A stretch of 64,000 nucleotides of DNA from the NCBI GenBank assembly GCA_038380795.1, contig CM076259.1, positions 63,631,938 to 63,695,937 on the forward strand, written 5' to 3'. The position numbers and the translations under genes are program-made. The notes under the pieces were generated by a model, which saw only the letters and a list, made by a program, of their open reading frames with translations, had not been told where the DNA came from and did not search any database. Numbering within the stretch: the first letter of the stretch is position 1; each line of letters opens with the position of its first letter. Below are positions 27,061 through 38,439 of this stretch, piece after piece. The DNA is from Pyrocephalus nanus (lineage: Eukaryota; Chordata; Aves; Passeriformes; Tyrannidae).

Positions 27061-28179
27061 GACTAAGGCAGTGAAAATGACAGGTCTGCCATCAGGGACT
27101 CAGGTGTGGCCATTGACACACCATGTCCTGCCTACCCACTGGGCAGCTGCTACCTTAGTCTGCCCAAGATGCATTCTGATCTTGTTTGAGTTAATGTCAT
27201 CCTTATAAGACTGGGAACAATCTCATGTCTTGTGTCTTCTGCAAATCCTTCTAGATCCTCTCTAGTTGTTTCACTTTCTCTGACTGTCATGCTCTATCGC
27301 TCCCTGTCCTGGGCTCAGGTGCAGCAACAAGCAAAGCAAGAGCTCCAAATACACACCTTTGTTTGCTGTCTCTGACAGCCCATCCGTGAACTGCTATGAA
27401 AGGGCTTGCCTGGCCAAAGTGGATGTCTAGAGAGCAACTTAAAAGCCTGGCTCACATCCTGAACTGAACAAGCAGCTGAATTGGTCTCAAAACCTCTCAG
27501 AAACTTCTCTGTTGAGGGATATTTGTTTTCAAGTATCATTGTTATTAAGGTTCCCTTTTGCCACTTTTAGAGGGCTTGAAATGTTTTAAAGAGAACTGTT
27601 GACTTGATAATTACTTTTGCTGTAGAAATGTTAGAGTAAATGATCTTTAAAGCACTTTGAAAGCAAACTGTGCAGTTACTAGAACTGCATAAAACCCCCA
27701 CAGAAAGCAGTGCATATAAAAAAAGCTTTTCCAGCTAGTTAATTTATCTTAGGTGACATCATTTTAGCATCTGGCTGACTGTTGGCATACAGTGCCAAAA
27801 CAATCAAGAAAAGGATTTAGAGGAAAGGACAGTTAGGTAGAATTGTATTAAAGGCAAAAGATTTGAAGATGTATTTTTCTATGAGAAATCAATCTGAAAA
27901 AGGCAGTTTTTTTGTTTTCAGGTCCTCTGCAAACACATCAGAGATTTTACCCATTCATTCTTTTTTACTGGGGCTGAGCACAATCTTTACAAGCATACCC
28001 AAGGTGCGGCTACTGAGTTATTAGAAGAGTGAGTAAACTACGTGCCAGTAAAGAAAGTGTTTCATCAAGAAACATTTCCTCTTTTGTGCTACCCAGATAG
28101 CTTCCATTCTTAAATCTTCATAAGCCTTTGGTGACTATATCAAGGTCCACATATATTTTAACGTAAGGGGGGACTATTT

Positions 28180-28448
28180 ACAAGAACATATAGTGACAGG
28201 ACAAGGGGAAATGGCTTGAAAGAGAGTTGGTTTAAATATTAGGAAAAAATTCTTTACTATGAGGGTGGTGGGACACTGGATCACGTTGCCCAGAGAAGTT
28301 GTGGATGCTCCATCATTGGAAGATTTCAAGGCCAGGTTGGCTGGTCTGAGCAACCTGGTCTAGTGGAAGATGTCATTGCCCAGGGCAGGGGGGTTGTAAC
28401 TATATGATATTTAAGGTCCTTCCCAACCCAAGACATCCTATGATTCTA
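28180..28448 (+). mobile_element. CR1 LINE, 5'-truncated, + orientation
   Basis: A CR1 3' end of about 270 bp. It runs from tagtgacaggacaaggggaa through attctttactatgagggtgg, gttgcccagagaagttgtgg and gcccagggcaggggggttg to the tail catcctatgattcta. It contains no intact open frame, so it represents only the CR1 3' terminus and no protein. It has the same orientation and closely related sequence to the copy 1.1 kb upstream. Confidence 0.93.
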
Positions 28449-29399
28449 GAAGGCACTTCCCTGTTTTGTCAGACTTAGATCATGGTCATGCAAGGACCCT
28501 CTGCAGTCAATAGACATAAGTAGGAGCATCCAGAATGAGACTCAGACCACCTGGAGCAAGTATTTGGTGCTCTTTATTATTCAAAAAGGGCAGCTGAAGT
28601 GGTTGTTTGGAATCTCTTCATAGTTAAAAGGGAGAAAAATAAGTGCTACTAGAGCAGAGTTCACCTGCTGTACTTCAGGTGTTTACCTTAAGAGGAAATG
28701 CAACACAGTTTTGTAAGTGACCACCCCAGGGCGGATGTCCAAAGAGATGGGAAATTGATTTCAGTTCCTGCAGTAGGTGAGCTTTCTGCTGACTTCCTGC
28801 AGGAGGCTGAGAGAGCTCCTTATTAGCTGGACATAAGCCATTTGCCCTTGGGAATTTGAGCATTGTAGTTGACACAAGGTATTGGTTTCTCCTTCATTGT
28901 TGCATGATAAATGCACACCTACAGCAACTTGAGGTTTGATTAAACAAAGTTATGTGATCCTCCAAAGAAAGGAGCATTTGATCACATAAGTGAGTGTCTG
29001 CATACAGCAGAACTAAAGAATTTCAAGCTGGCATTTTTGTCCTACTTTTTTACACTTCAGAACTTTATGAAATTTTATGCATTTAGTTACAGACCAATTA
29101 CAAGTAACCAAAATAGCTTGATCTGTACACACATAAAAAATCATATTTCTTTGAAAAGCTAAATCCATTGAGAAAGTCAGATTCCTGCAACGGACAAAGA
29201 AACCAGTTTCACTGAATGCATTATTTTGTATCAGGCTATTTGCTGGGCTGCAGTTTAACCTTATATAGTGTTCTTTCTTTGTCTCACATAACTGCTTTAA
29301 TCTTTTCTGGATGCATTCCAAGTTTCAGCTTCTTTTCCTGCTTTTGTAGCTGATTTCACATGACAATTTTTCAATGTAGCTGTGTCAAGAAAAAAATCC

Positions 29400-29960
29400 T
29401 CAGCTCTTTAATTTATCTTGGATTTTTTTCAAAATAATTTTGCCCTCTTATTAATTAGCTGATTATCTTTTACATTCATTTATGGCTTTCATATCCAAAT
29501 CCCCATATATCCTTTAACATCACACTCTACTTTTTTCCTTGATTTCTTTTCCAACAACCTGATTGATTATATAAATTTACATTCTCTATAGTACTAGACC
29601 CTCATGTGAAACTGTTAATTAGAATTTTAGTTTTTATTTTTGAAGGTATATAATTTGTATTCTACAGTCCAGCTAATTCTGAAATCTTTTTTTCTTTATC
29701 TTGGATAATAGGCTGTACTTAAGGTTAATTGATTAAAGTTTGGCAAATACTCTAGACTGCAAGCCCGGTGTAGTCTCTTAAAATTAACAGCAAGATTAAC
29801 AGGTACAAATATTTAAGATACTAAATCATGCAATTAACAGATTTTCAACCAAGATACTTTCATATTCAGGATATTTTTTCATAAATGGCAATTATTGGTT
29901 ATTTTAGATGAAACCATATGTTATTTCCAAGACCTTGATAACTATATGTGATAATTATTT
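29400..29960. promoter_or_regulatory. Candidate conserved non-coding block in last intron
   Basis: A long AT-rich stretch without recognisable repeats. It contains ttattaattagctgattatc (TAATTA core at 29452-29457), further TAAT cores (ttaattagaattt, ggttaattgattaaag) and poly-pyrimidine tracts. This is the strongest of the intronic blocks by eye because homeodomain-like cores are clustered. Conservation is untested. Confidence 0.28.
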
Positions 29961-30565
29961 ATAAGACATCATGAATAGAAATTCTGGTAAAATTCTGTTT
30001 TGGCAACTGGATCCTGGCACAGCTTCATGGTAGATCAAGCATCCACAGGTTTTCTGTTGCCAAATTTCATTCACTCCCAAATTTTTCTTAATCTTTCTTT
30101 GCCTTTATATTTGAGAGAAGGAGGGTAACAAGGAGACACATATCATAGCCTCGAAGATTACATTAGAAATAAGAAAATTGCATGGAAGAGTTTTTTAAGA
30201 AACCCATCAATCACTGCAAAAATACCCCTCCACATTTTTCTTATTTCTTTTGATTTAGTGAATATTGTTTTATGTTCTCTGGGACTCTTTTCCATGAATC
30301 TTCTTTTGATAGTGTCCTCACTCAACATACTATTATTCTTTTATTTGCTTGGTAGATGGTCATCCATCCCTGTAGCTGCAAAGTTCATTATTCTGTTACT
30401 TCAGTGTTCATCTTGACACTCTTTTGTTGCCAATCCCAGTAAAACAAAGGTGAAAACAAAGTTCTTAATGGCTGACTACAAATTTACCAGAGCCAACTCG
30501 GACAGTCCTGCTTCACTGAGCAACCAAGAGCTCCAATTATTTATGCTCTCTTTAAATTAAAAGAG

Positions 30566-30579
30566 AAAAAAAAAAAAAA
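30566..30579. repeat. Poly(A) tract, 14 A
   Basis: Run of 14 A in the last intron, with no upstream retroposon body recognised. Confidence 0.85.
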
Positions 30580-30845
30580 GGATCCAAAATTAACAACATG
30601 CTGAAGTGCTGAAGCCACAGCTTCTCACTCCATACTGACCTGTCAGGTAAAGACTGATTTGTTAAAAGCACCAGTTCTGCATGGAGAAGCAAGCTGCTGT
30701 GATGCATGTCATCTCTATCGGAAAGAAGAGCATTTCAGCTGCTGGGAATTTACTTTGGCACAAAACCAGATCTAGCCCATCTTATGAGCAAGAACATGTA
30801 TACATTCTTGCATGCATCTCCACATTCTCAATGGATGGGCACGCT

Positions 30846-30846
<1 letters not shown>

Positions 30847-30879
<33 letters not shown>
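30847..30879. repeat. (CT)n(AT)n compound microsatellite
   Basis: About 12 CT units (30847-30870) pass directly into an AT run (30871-30879). It is a likely length-polymorphic marker in the last intron. Confidence 0.95.
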
Positions 30880-33828
30880 GATATGTGTATTCCTGTGCAT
30901 CCTTGAGGAATACAACAGCTTTTGTGCCTTTCTGTGTGTGTGAAAATTGACATGGTTTCAATAACTGCTTTAATTCTATCAAGTCTTTAGGTAGTCTTGA
31001 TTTTCATTTTAGAGTTTTGACATTAAAAAATGGGAAACTGCAGTACTGGATTTCTAGTCTTTTATATGATGGGCTCCATGAAAACTCTGCTCTACTTGAT
31101 GGTTGATTTAAGCTCCAGTTCTGCAAAGCTCTTAACCATTTGTTTACTAATGAATACATGACTAGTCCTGCCGATGTCAGTGCAATAATAATTGCTTAAC
31201 TCTGCTTTTTATAAAGGTTCTTGTTCCTTTTAAAATGAGTGGTTTATATCAATGTGAGGAAGAAGTAATTTTACAATTTAAAATGACACTAAATTACCCA
31301 ATTATTGATAACCAACAATCTTTCTTTAGGATGCAGTAGACTAAAAAAGTCATACATGTGGTAAAATGAGAACACCAAAGCAGAAACATTAACTCCAAAA
31401 TATTTTTCTCCATGTGTAATACAAGATTACAGAAGGGGTGGCATTGTTTCATTTGGACACATGGCTATGCAGTGTAGGCATTCATTGCAATGGGTACCTT
31501 TGAGATGGATTATCTCTGGCCTTATACTTAACTATACTTGCAATGAAAAGTATACCTAAGTCTTATACCCTCAGACACCTGCCCGGCTGCAGGCTCTTCT
31601 TCAGCACAACAGCTTGAAATTCTGTTCCGCTCAGCATCATCCAAGTACAGATCAAGCTATTCTATCCAAGGCCTCCCATTGCTCTTGATACAGGCTAGAA
31701 AGAATGGCCAGGTTTATTGCTGTGTTATTATTGCTCCAAGGTCAGGCTCCTGTCTCTTTCATTCGTTCTCCTGCTCTCCCATTCTTTCATTTGTTCATCT
31801 TGACCCAACTCACACTTGTGAACTACATTGCATTTGTTAGATCAAGAGGCTGCCTGCCTGCCGTGTCTCAGAGCATTAAGTAGGGCAGTGGTCCTTTGGG
31901 TAAATGGAGCGTGGTATAGAGAAATAAATGTTATTCTCTTCAGCCAAGAGTGAACGTGTATGTTGTGTCTGTTGAACACATCTCTGACACTGATTCAACA
32001 GTTCTTTCCTCTTAATATGTATCACACACACTGTCCCCCTCTCCTATTGCCAAGGCACAAAAGTTGAAATTATACTATGCAAAAAGTCAAATTTACTTAA
32101 TTCTATCCTGCTTAGGTTACAGCTTTGGGCAGTGCTCCCAGGTGAATTTCTTTTTTAAAGTAGTATTTTGACATTTATTTTCTCTGCTTGGACACATCAT
32201 GATGAGAAAGATTTACATTTTCAAGCTGCAACTAAAAGTCTCTGGTAGTTTTAGGAATACTTCACAATTTAAAAAGACCTATCAGATGGAGTCCATCTTT
32301 TCGTGAGAAATGCTGTAGCACGTCCTACTCTGTTATAAATGTGACCATTTTCAAAACAATCCAGTAGGTTTAAATATCCGGTATATTCTTAAATCTGGTT
32401 TTGAAGTTCCCAACAGAAGCTATAGACTGTGTGTGTACATAAGAAAAACAATAGATGGCCCAGAACAGGTCTCTCCAAGTACTGCTGGTGTGACTGGGCA
32501 AGTATCAGCATCAATGACATCGCCAGGCACTTGGCAGCTCTCCAGGGCTTCTGATGGCCTTCTCTTGAGGAAGTCAGACTCTCTGTGTGGTCTTCTCTAA
32601 GGAAGCCAAGAATGGCATTGATCTACAGAGCATAACGAGATAACAAAACCAAGTAAATCTCTCTGTCTGCTCCAGCATATTAAGGAGAGAGGCTAATGAG
32701 CTCAAACCAAGACCACACAGCTCCTCAAGTCCTCTTGGTCACATCAGGGTCTTTGTTTCACTGTACTTTTTTTTTTAATAAAAATTTGCGAGGCTTATGA
32801 AGAAAAAGTGAAACAAGTACTATGCTTCCTGCTGTGGTGCCAAGCTGAGATCTTCAAAGTGGCCAGGAGCATAAGTGTTGCTTCCCATTAATGTCTCCTT
32901 AAAAAGCTTGCCTGACAATATCCTGTAGACAGTCGATGGCCACGCTGTCTGCTTTGAGGCATGCTAATGCCTTGGACATGTAAGATGGACAGACATCTTG
33001 TGTTTCTGGTGCTTAAGACAGGAGTAGCTGAGTTGATAATTGCCTGGACCTGAAGCCTGGCCCTCGGGGGTGCCATTGGGACAGAATATGGATGTGTCAC
33101 CTATTTGTAGATGGAAACATCGTTGATACCGTTTGTCCTCTGAAAGGAAGAATGGTTTCTGATGTTTTTCCCAGAGGCTTGGAAGGAAATATTGCATTGC
33201 TGCTTGTGCCTTTCTGAGAGCTCTCACTGCTCAAAGAGGGGTGATATCACCCATGGTGTCAATAAGACAGGGAGAACCTCAGTTGTAACAAGTCCCAAGC
33301 ACTGAACATCAGAATGACCAAGATGATGCAGACCAAGTGAAAATTATTTTTGAGATGGGCTAAAATCCTGAGGAGTAGCAGCAGCCATCTCTATGCTTTC
33401 GGAGGTCTCTAAGAAGGCCTTCTTCCTGCATATTGTGGCACTGTTACACAGGTCAGACAGATCAGTGAAGTTTCCAGCAATGAGTGGTGACCTTGGATGG
33501 AGATAGAGAAATTTCTCTATTTTTTTTTTATTCCTAGAATCTACTATTCCATTCCCACAGCAGCCCCCATGCAGGGGATGGTCAGGATCGATGCCTGTGT
33601 GAACGGGTCCCCCACATCCATGTCCCGGGTCACTGTCACTCAGCAGTTCACAGCCGCGTCCGGTTTCAAGCCCTGTCACCGCAATGGCAGAGCTTGAACT
33701 TGTGCCCCCTGTTCCCTGCCTGAGGCGGGCACACAAGTGGGTCAGAAATCTAGGAAAGCGTTTTCCCGGGTGGGCAGAAGGGAGGGTGGCAGCTGACGCT
33801 GATCTGTGTCGCTCTGTTTCCCTTGCAG

Positions 33829-33947
33829 GGACCTGTCACATCGGCTGGGCCTACTACTGCACGGGCGGGGGCGCAGCGGCGGCCATGCTGGTGTGCACCT
33901 GGCTGGCCTGCTTCTCGGGCAAGAAGCAGAAGCAATACCCCTACTGA
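33829..33947 (+). CDS. LHFPL6: LHFPL6 terminal coding exon (TM4 and cytoplasmic C-terminus)
   Basis: The exon follows acceptor ttgcag (AG at 33827-33828). Its first two bases, gg, complete the glycine codon split from the previous exon. It then reads TCHIGWAYYCTGGG, then AAAAMLVCTWLACFSG and KKQKQYPY, followed by TGA at 33945-33947. This corresponds to about residues 162-200 of a 200-residue LHFPL6: the end of the second extracellular loop with a cysteine (probable disulphide partner of the QTCG cysteine), TM4 (about GWAYYC to LACF) and a short lysine-rich cytoplasmic tail ending in YPY. The tail differs from the human protein as I recall it mainly by Q for H before YPY. Gly/Ala-rich TM4 codons are strongly GC-ending, making this exon much richer in CpG than the previous one. 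Joining the two exons preserves the frame and total length. Confidence 0.95.
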
Positions 33948-34392
33948 GCTGGCCCCGGGCGCGGGCGCTGCCAAGCGCCTGAGGGGCTTGCCGAATGTCT
34001 TCTGGATAACGACAACGAACAAGGAATTTTTAAGTGTTTTCTCTCTGGAGCAGGCCTCGGGCGGGATGGTGGGCGGCCCCAGGGTGGCAGGGAGGTGAAG
34101 GCTGTTCAAAGCCATCCAGTCTGGCTGGGCAGGGGCAGGCTTTCTTCCTACAAGCCTGCTCATGGTCTGCACCACAAAAATACAAGCAAGGAAAACTCCA
34201 CTTTGGCAAATGGTGAAATTCTGCATGCACCAATTAATCAGCAGGTTGGTGAGGGGGCGATGGTGCCTGGATGCTGAGCTAGAGAATGGCAGCCCTGAAA
34301 GCACACACACACACGCACAGATGTTGACCATGGCACAAAATGAGTAGAGAAGAAACTTTTTTTTTGGTGCGAATCTTCTTTCTTTTCCTTTC

Positions 34393-34410
34393 TTTTTTTT
34401 TTTTTTTTTT
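34393..34410. repeat. Poly(T) tract, 18 T, in the 3' UTR
   Basis: Pyrimidine-rich segment within the LHFPL6 3' UTR. Read antisense it gives the lysine-rich part of a long but spurious open frame. Confidence 0.9.
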
Positions 34411-34473
34411 CTACTTCTCTCTGGTGGTTTAAAACTCAGTGTTGCAACACTTTTTAATCTATATATTAAACTT

Positions 34474-34479
34474 AATAAA
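34474..34479 (+). terminator. Proximal poly(A) signal AATAAA (possible)
   Basis: Canonical hexamer about 530 nt after the stop codon, within aaacttaataaaaggac. Its use would give a short 3' UTR isoform. No strong downstream GU element is obvious. Confidence 0.45.
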
Positions 34480-34893
34480 AGGACCAATAAGCCACTTTAT
34501 CAGTATTTTGTATAATCTCTACACATTTTTCTTGCCCAAACATTTAGCCACTGCTTATTCAGCCCTCTATAACTTTTATTAAGCCTCTGTGTTTTCAACA
34601 TTATTGCAAAATGCAACATAGTTACTTGGCACATGTAGCCTTCCTATAGTACTTTTATGAAATGCAGTAAATGGACGTTTTTCCGTCCGTTGGAAATTCC
34701 ACTTAAGGTACTGTAGAGCTCTGTTGGTTACGTATGACTAACAGGAAACTTCTTCCAGGCATAGATTTCTGTTGCTGTTATGTTTAGCTCATTGATGTCG
34801 TATTGTGCTGTACCATGTTTATTATTTCAATATTCATTTTTGTAAAATATATATATAATATGTGCTATTTTATGTTTGTATTTGAAAAATCTC

Positions 34894-34903
34894 TGTAAAT
34901 AAA
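34894..34903 (+). terminator. Distal poly(A) signal AATAAA overlapping a Pumilio-type motif
   Basis: AATAAA at 34898-34903 lies ~950 nt after the stop codon and is the likely main LHFPL6 3'-end signal. The preceding overlapping bases at 34894-34901 read UGUAAAUA, which matches the Pumilio consensus UGUANAUA. Confidence 0.7.
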
Positions 34904-36299
34904 TTTTTCCTTGATCAATACTTGCAATGCTTGGTCATGTCAGTAGATGAAACAGTTCCTTCCCAGATTCCCACTGGAAAAATTCTCAGAAATAGTCATA
35001 ACTTTTATAGCCATGCTGCATCCTTTTACCCTGTAAAACACATACATTTAAGGTTCAGTTATATTGCCTGAGGACAGATGTGTATTGCCACTGGAGGCAT
35101 TCTGGTGTATCCCACATTTTTGCCTGCTGCTGTTGGGTGTCCTGAAGGACTTCAGTGACACCTTTCCATTTTGTCCTGGCTGCTGCAGACAGCATTTCAC
35201 ACAGCACTGTATTATCCCTATTTAGACAACTGAAATAGGCCTTTGCTGTCTTAACAGCACCAACACTGATCAAATACCTACCAGGTGGCTCCCTGCAGAG
35301 GACACTGTACATACAATGCTTAAAAAACAAATCTTTTGTTCTCTTTAAGTAAAACAATGTGAACTTAGAGCGTAAGGGGTTTTCAGTCATGATGTTAACT
35401 GATGCTATTTCCTTTCAAATTTGTTTTTCTGCTCTTTTTTCCCCAATGTGATATTTCTTTTGTGTATTTTTAAGTCACCACCTATGTTCTAGTTGCAGCT
35501 CTTCTGTCTGGTGGCACTTGTAGCTGAACAAATCTGACACCATGCAGTTGCATTGTACATTATGCTGGGCAGCTTTTTGGAGGTATGTGGAAATAGAAAT
35601 GTCGGCTTACAGTGATCAATCCTGATATCACTCAACTGCATTTTATCAAGTTTCAATATAGGCTAAGCCCTACTTATTTGCTTTATGGTGCTGTGCTGTG
35701 AAAACAAAATTGTACTTTACCTCTCCCTGATTAGCCCATAATAGCCCTATCTCATCTGACTGCACTCCTGCTGAGAAGAACACCAGCCATGCTGTGCAGA
35801 CTTGCCTCCCTGCACGCTCTTCCAATGGCATGAGCAGGAGTGGAGCATGGAGTTCTTCCCTCTTGAGTCCAGGTTTCAAGTTTCGTCCCTTCTCATGAGC
35901 ACTCAAGACTGAACCCAAACCTACTGTGGGAGGTCAGCAGCATTCAATATATCCTCATAGTAAGGAAGAACATGCCTGTTAGGGTTGTGGATTCCTGCTT
36001 TATTAAAAATGAAGGAAGTATATATACAACTTTGACTGTGGATCCCCTCATCCCAGTAAGATCTTTGTCAGGTGTATCTCAATGGAAAAATGCTGCCTTT
36101 GTAAATTATGTTACTGCAGAAACATGCCTTTCCTTCCACTGAAATTGTTGTTTTATATACTGTGTTCCTGTGATTTGGCTATAAATATATGTGTTATTAT
36201 TCTACATTTGACTCTCTCAAGATTATATCCCACACCATGCAAGACGGAGAACATTTTGACTTTTTTTAGATCTTCCTATGCTCAGGTTTGGGCTTAATT

Positions 36300-36770
36300 T
36301 ATCATGACAAAATGGAACTGTGCAATTAGTTCATGAAGAAAATTAGGGTTTTGTTGCAATGCAATACCATTATAGCATGACTGGCTTTCTTTGAATTAGT
36401 ATACAATCTCCTTTTTTTAGTTTGGGCTTAAATAATATGTCAATTTTTAATAATCAAGCCAATGACATGTGCTGCACCTGCTTTGTAGCTGTTTATCATA
36501 TAGCCTTCAGCTGCTGTGATATGAATAAACCAATCACAACTTAATTAAGTTTGTCCATATTTGTGCATTTTGGTTCCAATATCCATTTTGCACTAGAATA
36601 TAAATACCATTTATTATCATGGTTATCAAGCCTCACAGCTACAAACTCTAATAACTTCAAACTGGGCAAAAGATTGCTTTCAATTTCATAGTATGAAGTG
36701 TCAATGAAATATTTACAATATTTACCATGTTTAATTTTCTATTTATTTATTCTTGAAAATGAGGAACTTG
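36300..36770. promoter_or_regulatory. Candidate conserved non-coding block downstream of LHFPL6
   Basis: AT-rich, non-repetitive block about 1.4 kb beyond the LHFPL6 3' end. It contains an E-box CAGCTG at 36508-36513, a CCAAT at 36530-36534, and a perfect 14-bp palindrome around TTAATTAA at 36538-36551. It also contains aatcaagccaatgacatgtg and tatcatggttatcaag. The mixture of E-box and homeodomain cores is typical of developmental enhancers, but no alignment was possible. Confidence 0.3.
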
Positions 36771-36829
36771 GTCTTGCATTTGTCAAAACAAAAGATGTAA
36801 GCTTGCACATACTGCTAAGTCACTGAATT

Positions 36830-37000
36830 CTGTCCTTGCCAGTGCTGGCAATGGTATCCCAGGATCCTGTTAATAAATTTATTAAGCTGTATTTTAAAAC
36901 TATTTAAGCAGTTTCCCCTAACAACTACATTGGGAAATTTATTGCAAAGTCTCATTCTTTGGGTGATTATACGCTTCCTGTGTTCTAGGCCACACTGTTC
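36830..37000 (-). mobile_element. Possible ancient CR1/L2-like LINE fragment, antisense
   Basis: The words acaactacattgggaaattt, attgcaaagtctcattcttt and ggtgattatacgcttcctgt follow the layout of old antisense CR1 copies ('..cttccacaacttc..ttccagatcctcact..gttagaaa..'). Divergence is high and the limits are unclear. Confidence 0.35.
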
Positions 37001-37149
37001 TGGAGCTTGCTGTCAACACGGATGTCAGACGTCTTAGTCCACTCCCAACAAACACTCTAGGAGCTGCAAGTTTCATCTGTCACTCCCAACTAATGTAGGA
37101 GCTATATATATAGAAACAAATCATATGGTCCCAGACTACCATTCATTAT

Positions 37150-38135
37150 TATAAGCTATCTTAGGACCACAGGATAATTCAGGTGGGAAAGAATCTCAGG
37201 AGGTCTGTGGTCCAACCCTCTGCCCAAGGCAGGGGTCAGTCATGAGGCTACAACAGGCTGCTTAAGAATATCCCCCTGGTCTTGAAAACCTCCAAGGATG
37301 GAGATGAACAACACCCCTGGGCAGCCTGTGCCACTTCCTGACTGCCCTCACAGGGAATGAGTTTTCCTTATAACGCATTTCTTGTTTCAACTAATGACCA
37401 TTGTCTCATTCTCTCACCAAGAATCATTGAGAAGAGCTCACCTCCATCTCCTGTCACCTCTCCATAGGTACTGGGTTATCATGTCCTCCTCCAGCCATCT
37501 TTTCACCAGGCTGAGCAAGCCCTGACTTTTGGCCTCCAGACCCCAGGTCCCCTCGTCCTTCCCACAGGGTTATTCCCAGGTCAGGGAGCTCCTGACCTAC
37601 GTCACTGCAGGGGCTTCTTCCTTCACATATGTAGGACTTGGCATTTGTCCTTGTTGAATTTCACAATTTCCTGTTGTGCTATTCCTCCATTCTCTCAGTG
37701 CCTATGGATGGCAGCTCAACACCTCAGTATATTGCCTGGTCCTTCCACCTTGGTGTCATCTAAAAACTTGATGTGAACACAATCCTCCAGCTCTTACAGG
37801 TCACGGATGAAGCCATTACACAGGACAGGTTCCATGACAGACTTGTGATATCGCACTCACTACAGGCATTCAGGTCTAACCAGGAGACACAACCCTGTTC
37901 ATCTAACCAAGCTTTTACCCATCAGGTTGCCTAGCCATCCAGACCATAATGACCAAACTCAGTACAAAAAAACTGTGAGCCTCTGTCAAAAGCTTTGCTA
38001 AAACCCATGCAAACAACAGCCACTGCTCTTCCCTCAATTGCAAATCCGGTCTTTACACCATGGTGGATCAAGAACAGCTTGTTCTTAATAAATACAGTCT
38101 GACTGGAAATGTACTGCAAATATAAGTTTGAGTGA
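37150..38135 (-). mobile_element. CR1 LINE 3' portion, ~1 kb, antisense
   Basis: On the minus strand this is the longest CR1 copy of the window; its 3' end is at ~37150 and its truncated 5' end at ~38135. Antisense CR1 words in order are aatctcaggaggtctgtggt, ccaaccctctgcccaaggca, ctccaaggatggagatgaac, gtaggacttggcatttgtcc, ttggtgtcatctaaaaactt and gtcaaaagctttgctaaaac. The 38.0 kb end reaches into the end of the reverse-transcriptase reading frame, but frameshifts and stops leave no coding capacity. It is a defective relic. Confidence 0.9.
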
Positions 38136-38439
38136 GGCAAGTGGAGGTGGAAGAACTTGATGCAACTTTATTTATGTAAGTTCAGTCTTTGAGAATGAGT
38201 TCAGGAGAACACATTTTGAGTAGGAAATTCTCCTACCCTAAACCCAGAGAGCTGGTGACTTTCTTTGCCTGTGCAGCGTAGTGTGCAGTGCCAAGATGCA
38301 TGTCCTGAGCATTAACACAGTATTTTCTGAGAGGTAAAATGGAAGTTCTGTCATTCAAGCATTAAGTCGTGGAGAAGTTTTTCTGCATAAATATGAGGCA
38401 TGTGAAAGCCCCGTCTGGAGTTTGAGAGGGTATTATGCT

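Larger units (their letters stand above)
33948..34920 (+). other. LHFPL6: LHFPL6 3' untranslated region
   Basis: From the stop codon to the likely cleavage region near 34915-34925. The first ~130 nt are GC-rich; the rest becomes AT-rich with a short (CA)n near 34.30 kb, an 18-T run at 34393-34410 and an AT dinucleotide run near 34.85 kb. There are two AATAAA signals, at 34474-34479 and 34898-34903; the second is followed by a modest GU-rich stretch (tgcttggtcatgtc). The end is inferred from signals only; transcript data would fix it. Confidence 0.75.

Noticed and set aside
33344..33736. 130-codon minus-strand frame just before the last exon
   Set aside because: GC-rich intron sequence opposite the LHFPL6 gene; no recognised domain and no promoter or splice support.
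33750..34487. 245-codon minus-strand open frame across the last LHFPL6 exon and 3' UTR
   Set aside because: It is antisense to a real coding exon in GC-rich DNA, and part of it is a poly-Lys stretch from the 3' UTR T run. No family similarity was recognised.
35055..35390. 111-codon minus-strand frame just beyond the LHFPL6 3' end
   Set aside because: No recognised domain, no splice or poly(A) context; length is within chance for this many bases.
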